From Ruminococcus sp. (lineage in GTDB: Bacteria; Bacillota; Clostridia; Oscillospirales; Acutalibacteraceae), in NCBI GenBank assembly GCA_003521625.1, contig DPHV01000024.1, positions 362,815 through 426,814 on the forward strand: DNA of 64,000 nucleotides. The letters are read 5' to 3'. Position numbers and translations under genes: made by a program. The notes beneath the pieces were generated by a model. That model saw nothing but the letters and a program-made list of their open reading frames with translations, had not been told where the DNA came from and did not search any database. Numbering within the stretch: position 1 is the stretch's first letter; each line of letters starts with the position of its first letter. This document shows positions 17,209 through 24,974 of the stretch, piece after piece.

Positions 17209-17989
17209 TTGATTAGACGTTTAAGAAAAAATATCATAATTGTAAATATGCTTCTCGTTGGAACAGTTATACTTATGATTTTTGCGGCTGTATGCATAAA
17301 CAGCTACTCTTCTGCAAAAATTGAGCTTGAGCGTTCGCTGAATATGATTTCGGAAAGAAGTCTTGACGACTATAAACGTCCTCCCGAAAAATTCGGCGAG
17401 AAAAGGCGTGATAATCTTCCTTCACAGCTTAATTCTTATATTGTGGCTGCAAAGTACCGAAGAAGAAGCTCAACATATGAAAAATCTTATTGACCAGATG
17501 CTTTTTCTTGCAAAATCAGATGCTGAAAGCAGTAAAACGGAACTGACAAAAGTGAATGTCAGTGAAGTTATTGAAGCGGCGTCGCTGAATTTTGAGCCGA
17601 TTGCATTTGAAAAAGGAATAATGCTTGACTGTGAGATTGAGCCTGATATTATTATGGACAGTAATGAAACTATGCTTAATCAGTTATCGCATATTTTAAT
17701 TGACAATGCAATAAAGTATTCTGTAATTGACGGAATTGTAAAAATAAAACTTTTAAAACAAAACAATAAGTTGATTTTTTCGGTCAATAACAAAGGTAAC
17801 GTTATTTCTAAAGATGAGATTGCGCATATTTTTGACAGGTTTTACCGAGCTGAAAAGTCGAGAACAACTAAAGGTTATGGGCTTGGGTTATCTATTGCGC
17901 AGAATATTACTAATAGCATTGGTGGAAAAATCAGTGTTGAAAGCAACGAGGAAAACGGAACAACTTTTAGTGTTGAGTGGAATATATAG
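17209..17989 (+). pseudogene. Sensor histidine kinase with internal deletion and frameshift
   Basis: The first part (TTG start, 17209 to about 17450) gives a cytoplasmic tail, one membrane segment and the beginning of an extracellular domain, then runs into a stop at 17493. From about 17452 a different frame continues with STEEEAQHMKNLIDQML and a full HATPase domain (LIDNAIKYS N-box, FDRFYRAEKSRTTKGYGLGL F/G boxes) to 17989. The second membrane segment, HAMP region and the H-box with the phosphoacceptor His are absent. Both halves are otherwise well preserved, so decay is recent. Confidence 0.88.
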
Positions 17990-18067
17990 GATTATTCATT
18001 ACAGATTCGTGAAATCATTTTTTAGTTTTCTTACGTTTTAATTTACAAAATCTTCAGGCTATATCTA

Positions 18068-18096
18068 TTGACATAATCAAATTAAACATTTATACT
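18068..18096 (+). promoter_or_regulatory. Consensus sigma-A promoter of a candidate small RNA
   Basis: TTGACA (18068-18073), a 17-base spacer, TATACT (18091-18096). Predicted start is near 18103, exactly where the hairpin sequence begins. No gene follows on this strand. Confidence 0.8.
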
Positions 18097-18102
18097 GTTC
18101 TT

Positions 18103-18180
18103 GTCAGCATTTTGCTTGCGAATGAAAGGAATATGTTTTTATTTTTCGTATTCCCTGCGAGATAATGCTGACTTTTATAT
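18103..18180 (+). ncRNA. Candidate small hairpin RNA next to CRISPR array trailer
   Basis: Starting at the predicted transcription start, the RNA can fold into one extended hairpin. GUCAGCAUU (18103-18111) pairs with AAUGCUGAC (18164-18172); then CUUGCG pairs with UGCGAG; then GGAAUAUG pairs with CGUAUUCC around a U-rich loop. The third stem is set off by a 7-base bulge AAUGAAA. It is followed by UUUUAUAUUAUU, a weak terminator-like tail. A 31-codon frame begins at an ATG in the bulge but lacks a ribosome binding site. The array begins 150 bases further on, on the opposite strand. Confidence 0.55.
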
Positions 18181-18330
18181 TATTACGTTATTAGTTACCA
18201 TACATAATTCAATATAGATAATAAATAATTGAATTTATTTTATCGTGCTTCAATGGTAAATAAAATCAACTCTCTTATTTTTACCATAGAGAGAACAAGA
18301 GTGGTTAAACATTTTTCAAAGAAATATTCG
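18173..18330. other. AT-rich gap between hairpin RNA and CRISPR trailer
   Basis: No gene seen. A second imperfect stem lies at 18253-18287 (ATGGTAAA...TTTACCAT), followed by GAGAGA that could pair with TCTCT at 18271-18275. Otherwise featureless AT-rich sequence. Confidence 0.5.
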
Positions 18331-19234
18331 AATTTTATTTATATGCTCCGTATGGAGGGTGTCGGTAAACCCGACATTTGAACACCTTTCAATCCACACC
18401 CTCCGTGTGGAGGGTGACATAACTTTCCCAGAGCCGCCGCCACGCTGTCACCGAATTTCAATCCACACCCTCCGTGTGGAGGGTGACGTGCAAGGCGGCG
18501 AAGCTGAAGATTATGTCACAGCACATTTCAATCCACACCCTCCGTGTGGAGGGTGACGATGTTAGCTTTTCGTTTTCAGCTTTTAGTCTTTATTTCAATC
18601 CACACCCTCCGTGTGGAGGGTGACTCCGCTTGCCGATGACCTTAAGGAAATAGATAAGATTATTTCAATCCACACCCTCCGTGTGGAGGGTGACTTCTTA
18701 TGATACTGCGAATATCATAAAATATAAAATTTCAATCCACACCCTCCGTGTGGAGGGTGACCAACCGGCTCAATCTCGCCTTTTATGTACGACATTATTT
18801 CAATCCACACCCTCCGTGTGGAGGGTGACTTATCAAGATATTTTACGGTTTGCAGGTCTTGTAGATTTCAATCCACACCCTCCGTGTGGAGGGTGACCGA
18901 TTTGCCTAACTTGCAGATTATCAATCCAAACATTTCAATCCACACCCTCCGTGTGGAGGGTGACCGTGGGCGTGACGGAGTGCCCTTTTGACTAAAAAAA
19001 TTTCAATCCACACCCTCCGTGTGGAGGGTGACACACTTTTTGTGTTTAATCCTCGGAATGATGCACAATTTCAATCCACACCCTCCGTGTGGAGGGTGAC
19101 TCAAGATAAATCGTATGACGATCACACGTTTACGATTTCAATCCACACCCTCCGTGTGGAGGGTGACGGGTTTTATTGATAAAATCGTCGAATACGGCGA
19201 CATTTCAATCCACACCCTCCGTGTGGAGGGTGAC
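18331..19234 (-). CRISPR. Type I-C CRISPR array, 13 intact repeats plus one degenerate
   Basis: The 33-base repeat, read on the minus strand, begins GTCACCCTCC and ends GGATTGAAAT, the usual I-C ending, with an internal palindrome CACCCTCC/GGAGGGTG. Intact repeats start at 18386, 18455, 18525, 18592, 18662, 18729, 18797, 18865, 18932, 19000, 19068, 19135 and 19202. The 12 spacers between them are 34-37 bases and all different. A strongly diverged repeat lies at 18331-18363 with a 22-base spacer remnant after it, marking the trailer. The leader is therefore on the cas2 side (19235-19405) and the crRNA strand is minus, the same as the cas genes. Confidence 0.98.
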
Positions 19235-19405
19235 AGCAAAAATATACAATCAAAACAAATCATTGCATTTTGCTCTTATATATTTATAACAAAAATATTT
19301 TTTTATTTCAAAAGCAAAATGTCATTGTTTATTCTTGCATATTTCAAAATAACAAATTTACTTGTGCGAATGCCCCGGCAAAACAATGTTTGCTACACAT
19401 TCGCA
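19235..19405 (-). promoter_or_regulatory. CRISPR leader region
   Basis: AT-rich 171-base sequence between cas2 and the first repeat. Directly after the cas2 stop lies an inverted repeat GTGCGAATG/CATTCGCAC (arms 19364-19372 and 19398-19406). The leader would hold the array promoter and integration signals; no single promoter stands out. Confidence 0.7.
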
Positions 19406-19696
19406 CTAAAACATCAACACCCCTTCAATATCTAAACTTTCTTTTACTCCGTAATGTTCAACCTTTGTCTTGTAATTATTCCCGAGATAATAAAAGCGAA
19501 TGCTGTCTTCATCTCTATCTATGATTTTCAATAGTATCTCTTTTACTTCACGACATTTGGCGGCGTCCATTACACATTCAAAAACCGAATTTTGTACCCG
19601 CTGACCATAATTGCAACATTCTTTTGCAACTTTACGAAGTCGCTTCTTACCGTTTGGAGTTTCAGTTCGTACGTCATAAGTGATTAATACAAGCAT
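19406..19696 (-). CDS. cas2: CRISPR-associated endonuclease Cas2 (type I-C)
   Basis: 96-residue Cas2, forming the integrase with Cas1. The ferredoxin-like fold starts MLVLITYDV with the conserved Asp after beta-1, then GQRVQNSVFECVMD. Normal length for the family. Separated by 9 bases from cas1. The last gene of the cas operon, followed directly by the leader. Confidence 0.97.
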   Translation of the reverse strand: MLVLITYDVRTETPNGKKRLRKVAKECCNYGQRVQNSVFECVMDAAKCREVKEILLKIIDRDEDSIRFYYLGNNYKTKVEHYGVKESLDIEGVLMF

Positions 19697-19705
19697 ATTC
19701 TACCT

Positions 19706-20737
19706 CTACTTCCATAAAAACGGAGGATAACCGTCAATATCGCCTCGGAAAAACCTTGCAAGTAAAAGTGCCTGAACATACGGCACCATTCCCCACTCGA
19801 CTTTTTCTTTCAAAAACGGATGAACAATAGTATTCTGCTTTTTCATCTGCCACGACTGTAAAAACTTCTTTTTGCCGTCATCAGTAAAATATACTGCACC
19901 GTTCTCTTTTACAAAGAAATCGTCCTTGTTAATTACACGCTTATTAATCATTGTTATAACAAATCTGTCGGCAAATACCGAACGCAATTCCTCCATCAAG
20001 TCAAGTGAGAGTGAAGTTCTGCCGGGTCTGTCCTTGTGCATAAAACCTACATACGGATCAAGACCTACACAATAAAGTGCAGAAGTTGTCATACTGTTAA
20101 GCAAGGTATATGAAAATGACAGCATTGCATTAACAGGATCGGTAGGAGGTCGTCTTACTCTTGTGTTAAAAAGAAAATCTTTTTTCTGTTGCAGAATTAA
20201 ATCGTCAAACACGGAAAAATAACGTGACGCCGCCTCTCCCTCAACGCCTCTTAACTGCTCGGTATCTTTAGATTTCTCAATATTGCTTATTGATTTTTTT
20301 AAATCGTCGGATACGCTTTTCAGCTTTTCAATATCAAGTGACGCTGAATAATCTCGGATTGCACGCTCAATAACGCCTCTTGAGTTAAATAATTTTCCCG
20401 TCATTATGTTTTTAGAAATTGACGTACATATTTCCTCATTTTCGGAATATCTGTACTGCGTCTTTCGTAAAACAACGTTTCCGTTATACGGACCGACAGT
20501 ATGTGCAAGAAATCTTCCGCTGCGAGAAAGAAATGATATTACAATTCCGTACTCTGCACACTTGCCAAGCAGTGCAGGACTTACCCCTGCATATCCCATA
20601 GTCACAATCGACTCAATATTATGCAGAGGTATTCTTGCACATTCTGTTCCCTGTTCGCTGATTACAACTGTTTCGCCTTCAAGAGAAAGATATTTTTCAT
20701 ATGAGGTTATGTAGAGCGTATTAAGTAACTTCTTCAT
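19706..20737 (-). CDS. cas1: CRISPR-associated integrase Cas1 (type I-C)
   Basis: 343-residue Cas1, the spacer integrase. N-terminal beta domain (SLEGETVVISEQG, IPLHNIESIVTMGYAGVSPAL) and C-terminal helical catalytic domain with metal-ligand regions EGEAASRYF (Glu), YVGFMHKDRPGRTSLSLDLMEE (His and Asp/Glu, given here only as landmarks near residues 224-245). The frame can start at TTG 20740, but ATG 20737 fits GAGGGG better. It overlaps cas4 by 17 bases. Appears intact. Confidence 0.97.
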   Translation of the reverse strand: MKKLLNTLYITSYEKYLSLEGETVVISEQGTECARIPLHNIESIVTMGYAGVSPALLGKCAEYGIVISFLSRSGRFLAHTVGPYNGNVVLRKTQYRYSENEEICTSISKNIMTGKLFNSRGVIERAIRDYSASLDIEKLKSVSDDLKKSISNIEKSKDTEQLRGVEGEAASRYFSVFDDLILQQKKDFLFNTRVRRPPTDPVNAMLSFSYTLLNSMTTSALYCVGLDPYVGFMHKDRPGRTSLSLDLMEELRSVFADRFVITMINKRVINKDDFFVKENGAVYFTDDGKKKFLQSWQMKKQNTIVHPFLKEKVEWGMVPYVQALLLARFFRGDIDGYPPFLWK

Positions 20738-21398
20738 CAAATATCCCCTCTAAACTCTTTTTTATGTAGCTTTGAACATTATCTGATTTTGATAATTTCG
20801 GTATACAAATTTCTTTGAGTGAACAGGCATAGCATTGCTTGCTTCTCTTTACTTTTGGAGTATATCGTCTTTCGTACAAGCTGTGCATTTCATTGACTAC
20901 ATTTTTTAGGCGTTTACGGATTTCATAGTCAAAAGGCACTTTTAATCTGCGCCTTGTTTTGCCGTAGAAAATGTTGATTTCATCAATTTTTGTACAAAAC
21001 ATATCTTCAAGACAAAAAGCCTGTGCCGCTGCCTGAAGAATATCAGCATCGGTTTCTTTTGGCTCTCCGTGCTTGTATTCTACAGGAACAATTTTATACA
21101 ATCCGTCATAGCCGTTAATTATTGCGCCGTCGTCTGACTTATGGAACTCAACAACGTCACATACACCTGTAAGTCCGAGTTCTCGTGATACTATAGGCAT
21201 ACCACGGGATATTATCAAATCATTTCGCTTTTCGGATGAGGCTTTATCGTGTGCGTTTTCGTGCATTATATTACCGCTTACTGTGAGCAAATTTTCTTCC
21301 CACTGCTGTTCAATGTGAATAAGCGCCCATTGTCGCCTGCAAAACACAAAATGCTGTATTCCTGAAATGCTCAGCAATTGGTCGTCGGTGTAGCTCAT
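20721..21398 (-). CDS. cas4: CRISPR-associated Cas4 exonuclease (type I-C)
   Basis: 225-residue RecB-family nuclease with an iron-sulfur cluster that trims prespacers and sets PAM choice. FCRRQWALIHIEQQW near residue 19 holds the first Cys; the nuclease core has PVEYKHGEP with the following ILQAAAQAF, and the C-terminal cluster CYACSLKEICIP supplies three Cys. It overlaps cas7 by 4 bases (ATGA). Appears intact. Confidence 0.96.
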   Translation of the reverse strand: MSYTDDQLLSISGIQHFVFCRRQWALIHIEQQWEENLLTVSGNIMHENAHDKASSEKRNDLIISRGMPIVSRELGLTGVCDVVEFHKSDDGAIINGYDGLYKIVPVEYKHGEPKETDADILQAAAQAFCLEDMFCTKIDEINIFYGKTRRRLKVPFDYEIRKRLKNVVNEMHSLYERRYTPKVKRSKQCYACSLKEICIPKLSKSDNVQSYIKKSLEGIFDEEVT

Positions 21399-22246
21399 TC
21401 TAATATTTCCGGCTTTATGCCAGCGAGTTCGTTATCATAATAGAATTCATAATCATTAATTGAAGAGGGCTCATCGGTCAACTTTCTAACTTTAACGCTG
21501 TTGTGAACTTTTGCAGATGAATACTGACCGTTTTTACAATTATGTTCGAACCAAAATAGCTTTACCATACACATACTTCCGTCAGGTCTTGCTGAAGAAC
21601 AGTCATTTTCAAACAGTGTTGCAACAGCATTTTTAATCTTTTCAGCGTCATCGTGAGTAAAACCTGTTTTCTCGGCTAACTGGCAATTTATACTTCCTTT
21701 TATCTTGTACACTCCAAATTTTACTCTGTGTTTCATTCCCATCGTATCGGAAGATTTACCGCCTCCTGTTGAAGTACTGTTTACACTTTTTGTTATCTGA
21801 ATACTGTCAATATCTACAGTGTCAAGACTAAAAGCAGGATGAATTGAAACCGGGCCTCTTACACCTACAGATACCGTTTCTCCCTTAAATGCAAAAACCT
21901 GTCCGAATGCACGAACATCAATCCACTTCTCACATACTTTTTGAGTGAACAAATCTTTATCGGTATTTTTGCCGTTTGATAATTTCTTTAATTCTGCATC
22001 GCTTTCAAGTCTGTCTTTAAGGCTTTTGCATCCGTCAATATTCTTATCTTCGGATTGAACAAATATGCTTTCTCCGTAATCAAGCAAACGATTACGGATT
22101 TTTCTTTTGATGCAAACATCAGAAATTTCTCCGAATCCGTCAACATTATCCCTCGGTCGGTTACCATTTAAAGGATCCCCGTTAGGGTTAGCGTTCTCCA
22201 CTGAAATAAATCCTACAAAATCAATTTTATTCTGTAATGCTGTCAT
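21395..22246 (-). CDS. cas7: Cascade backbone subunit Cas7 (Csd2, type I-C)
   Basis: 283-residue Cas7/Csd2 that coats the crRNA. It starts MTALQNKIDFVGFISVENAN, followed by the glycine/proline-rich RRM-like segment and RDNVDGFGEISDVCIKRKIR. It also has VRAFGQVFAFKG and the Csd2 segment SVNSTSTGGGKSSDTMGMKH. The frame is open to 22297, but ATG 22246 has AAGGAGGAAGC before it. It overlaps cas8c by 20 bases. Confidence 0.95.
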   Translation of the reverse strand: MTALQNKIDFVGFISVENANPNGDPLNGNRPRDNVDGFGEISDVCIKRKIRNRLLDYGESIFVQSEDKNIDGCKSLKDRLESDAELKKLSNGKNTDKDLFTQKVCEKWIDVRAFGQVFAFKGETVSVGVRGPVSIHPAFSLDTVDIDSIQITKSVNSTSTGGGKSSDTMGMKHRVKFGVYKIKGSINCQLAEKTGFTHDDAEKIKNAVATLFENDCSSARPDGSMCMVKLFWFEHNCKNGQYSSAKVHNSVKVRKLTDEPSSINDYEFYYDNELAGIKPEILE

Positions 22247-24125
22247 CTTTTGCTTCCTCCTTGACTTTCTTTGTATATAAATCTTCTCTTTGAGCATAAA
22301 ATCCCATAAAAAATCTTGCGTCTAATTTCTTATTTGAAATATAGTCATCATCGTTGAAGGTTATGTAAATCTCCTGCATTATTTTTTCATAGTAATAATA
22401 AAGACCGGGTTTATCTTTTAATAACTTTTCCGAATAAGGTAAAACCCTTTCGCAGATATAATCCCACCTTTTGAATGGAGAGTTAATTAATGAATTCATA
22501 TATCTTTTTGTATTTGTTAATCTTTTTTCGTCTTTTTCAAAAGTATCCTGTTCTAACTTGTCGGCAACAGCAGCAAGTCGTCCATAAAGATAACTTCTAT
22601 CTTTACATTCTTTATCTAAAATCATATTAAATTCAGCTCCTCCTTTTTTCAATTCTAAATAATACTTGCGATACAATGCGCAGGTAACATCTAAAACCTT
22701 CTCCCAATTATATTCTTTGTCGTACGCAAGAGGATTCGACGCACGATTAAATAACGCTGTAAGGATATTTTGCGGTATACTCTTGCCGTAAATAATTGAA
22801 GAATATATTTGCTTTATGTAATATATGAGTGCTTCCGGTTTTATGCTGATTTCATCTCCACGTTCAACGCCATATGCGCACTCAATTATTGTCTTGGGAA
22901 TTGGTGTACCTACGCAGTCAATTCGCCTTTTTTCTTTAAAATAAGAACAATGCCAATGAACTTTAATATACCAATCATTAAGGTTATCATAATATTCCGA
23001 TGCTCTAAATTCCTGATAGTTTAAAATTGAAAGTCTACCTTGGGAAGCGGCATCAATAAACATTACCATAATTTTAGAATCAGGAACTAATTTAGTTCTG
23101 TACCCTTTTATAGCCTTGTTAATGATACGACTATACTCTGCTGATGTTTTTGCTTCAAGTTCCTCTTCAAAATCTTCATCAAGCGAGTATAAATCATTTT
23201 GCTTGTTGATATCCGGAACTTTTTGCATTGTATTCTCCCATGTTACACATTTTCCTGAACCAATGCTTGTTCCCTGACGTTCAATAAGCCATTTAAGTGC
23301 GAGATGAGCTTTTTGAGATGTTATTTTACCTACTGAATAAGCCTCTTTATCATCAGAAAATCTTCCTCGGTATGTAAAACCGGTTTCATCATTTGATGAC
23401 AATAATTTAGCTTTATCTCCTGAATACCGAATTTTTGACATATGTTTGTATGAAACCGGAACGATTTCACCTGTAATATAGCACAAATCATATTCAGATT
23501 TTTCACTCATACAATAGTCTGTATATTTCTTATAAAGATTTTGATTTTCCCAAACTCTATAAGTACTGTTATCAGATTTATTTGTTACAATAAATCTGAT
23601 TAATGAATCAGTCTGTACATTTTTTGCTTTTGGTAATTTATATTTCTTATCCAGATATTTTCCGCTTTCATCAAGGCGAAGAATACCGCACTTAATTAAA
23701 TCTTTAATCAGTTCTCCCTTTTTGAGATAATTAAAAATAATTTCTATCAAAGGATCGGAAAAATCTGAATTTATCCATTTAGACAACTGAAAAATGTATT
23801 TTTCAAAATATTCAGTATCATCCTGATTGTCATTCACAAAATCAGAATAGTCGCCTGCGACATATAAAAGCTTATCACATAATGCATGTGGAGCGTTACC
23901 ACTACTTCTCGAAGCCGAATCCTCTGTAGCAGGAAGAATTGTACTCTGATAAGCTTTTTCTATTTCTTCGGCATGGGAAAATGTTCCATCATCAAAAACA
24001 GTAACCTCAATATGAGCATTTTGTTCAGTATGAAACATAGGTAGCAAAACAACATCATCTATTTTTTGACCTACAATATCTTTTTCTAAGTCATATACGT
24101 TTTTTAATTCAGACATCCAACCCAC
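22227..24125 (-). CDS. cas8c: Cascade large subunit Cas8c (Csd1, type I-C)
   Basis: 632-residue Csd1 subunit that recognises the PAM and, in I-C, carries an internal small-subunit (Cas11c) translation start in its 3' part. Family landmarks are CYITGEIVPVSYKHMSKIR near residue 215 and ALKWLIERQGTSIGSGKCV near residue 285, and VMFIDAASQGRLSILNYQEF further on. The start is GTG 24125, 9 bases after GGAGG; the ATG three codons later is too far. It overlaps cas5c by 17 bases. No frame damage seen. Confidence 0.95.
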   Translation of the reverse strand: MGWMSELKNVYDLEKDIVGQKIDDVVLLPMFHTEQNAHIEVTVFDDGTFSHAEEIEKAYQSTILPATEDSASRSSGNAPHALCDKLLYVAGDYSDFVNDNQDDTEYFEKYIFQLSKWINSDFSDPLIEIIFNYLKKGELIKDLIKCGILRLDESGKYLDKKYKLPKAKNVQTDSLIRFIVTNKSDNSTYRVWENQNLYKKYTDYCMSEKSEYDLCYITGEIVPVSYKHMSKIRYSGDKAKLLSSNDETGFTYRGRFSDDKEAYSVGKITSQKAHLALKWLIERQGTSIGSGKCVTWENTMQKVPDINKQNDLYSLDEDFEEELEAKTSAEYSRIINKAIKGYRTKLVPDSKIMVMFIDAASQGRLSILNYQEFRASEYYDNLNDWYIKVHWHCSYFKEKRRIDCVGTPIPKTIIECAYGVERGDEISIKPEALIYYIKQIYSSIIYGKSIPQNILTALFNRASNPLAYDKEYNWEKVLDVTCALYRKYYLELKKGGAEFNMILDKECKDRSYLYGRLAAVADKLEQDTFEKDEKRLTNTKRYMNSLINSPFKRWDYICERVLPYSEKLLKDKPGLYYYYEKIMQEIYITFNDDDYISNKKLDARFFMGFYAQREDLYTKKVKEEAKDDSITE

Positions 24126-24852
24126 TATTGCTCACCTCCTTATACAAATTATCGACACAACTGAATTTATCTTTACCAAAGACCTTTATATCAGCATTTT
24201 TTATATGACGCTTGATAGTACAGTCCTCAGGTAAAATAAAATCAATTATTCCTTTTCTCATTATCGGAGTGTGAAAACAAACAGTAAGTTTTCCTTTATC
24301 TTCATAATTAACAGCCTCATCAGCATATATTATGCTGTGATACATCAATCCAAAAGAAAGTTCAGGGACATCTTCATAACAGCTGATTTCGGAATCAAAG
24401 TCACAAGGTTCTATATATCCCTGTGCCTCACGAACACCTAAAAATATGTCACGCCTTCCTCCAAGTCGTATCATACGCTGCATAATCTGAAAATGTTTAT
24501 CTTCATTTCTGTCTTGTTGTAATTCCGGGTGATTTTCATTCCACACAAAATGAGCACGTACAGCATATGCGACTTTGTAAAGGTATGTATATGATGACAA
24601 GTTGTTACCGTTAGAATTATACTTTATTGGCCTGACACCTTTTGATTCTGTTCTGATTGGATTTAGAATTTTAACCGAATCGATAATAATTTTGAACGTA
24701 GGTTTTGCATAAATACTTTTACAAACTCCAACCAAAGCAGCATAAGTCGGAATTGGTAATGTACACTTTTCACCACCTACCCGTGTTACAGGGTCAGAGA
24801 ATAATGCATAGTCTCCATACACCTTAAATTCAAATTGGTTTTTATATTTCAT
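24109..24852 (-). CDS. cas5: Cas5c crRNA endoribonuclease (type I-C)
   Basis: 247-residue Cas5d-type protein that replaces Cas6 in type I-C and processes pre-crRNA. N-terminal RAMP fold KYKNQFEFKVYGDYALFSDP, then TLPIPTYAALVGVCKSIY and IKYNSNGNNLSSYTYL. The region RLGGRRDIFLGVREAQGYI near residue 135 is a strongly conserved family segment. Starts at ATG 24852 after AGGTGAATAA. A 122-base AT-rich gap separates it from the cas3 3' end. Confidence 0.95.
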   Translation of the reverse strand: MKYKNQFEFKVYGDYALFSDPVTRVGGEKCTLPIPTYAALVGVCKSIYAKPTFKIIIDSVKILNPIRTESKGVRPIKYNSNGNNLSSYTYLYKVAYAVRAHFVWNENHPELQQDRNEDKHFQIMQRMIRLGGRRDIFLGVREAQGYIEPCDFDSEISCYEDVPELSFGLMYHSIIYADEAVNYEDKGKLTVCFHTPIMRKGIIDFILPEDCTIKRHIKNADIKVFGKDKFSCVDNLYKEVSNSGLDV

Positions 24853-24974
24853 TTATTCACCTCATTTATTTGCTAAAGTATAGTTTATTTAATTCCCCTT
24901 ATTAATTGATTATTTAGCAAATCTATTTTCAAACCTCCTTATTCATTAAAACATATTTAAAATTTAAAAAATAA

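Noticed and set aside
18068..18385. A CreTA-type RNA toxin and crRNA-like antitoxin guarding the cas genes
   Set aside because: The degenerate repeat is at the trailer, and its flank shows only a 10-base AT-rich match to the promoter at 18068, not at the seed. Kept only as a test idea.
18359..19179. Overlapping plus-strand frames full of SIHTLRVEGD and STPSVWRV
   Set aside because: They are translations of the CRISPR repeat in different frames. No ribosome binding sites and no relation between spacers.
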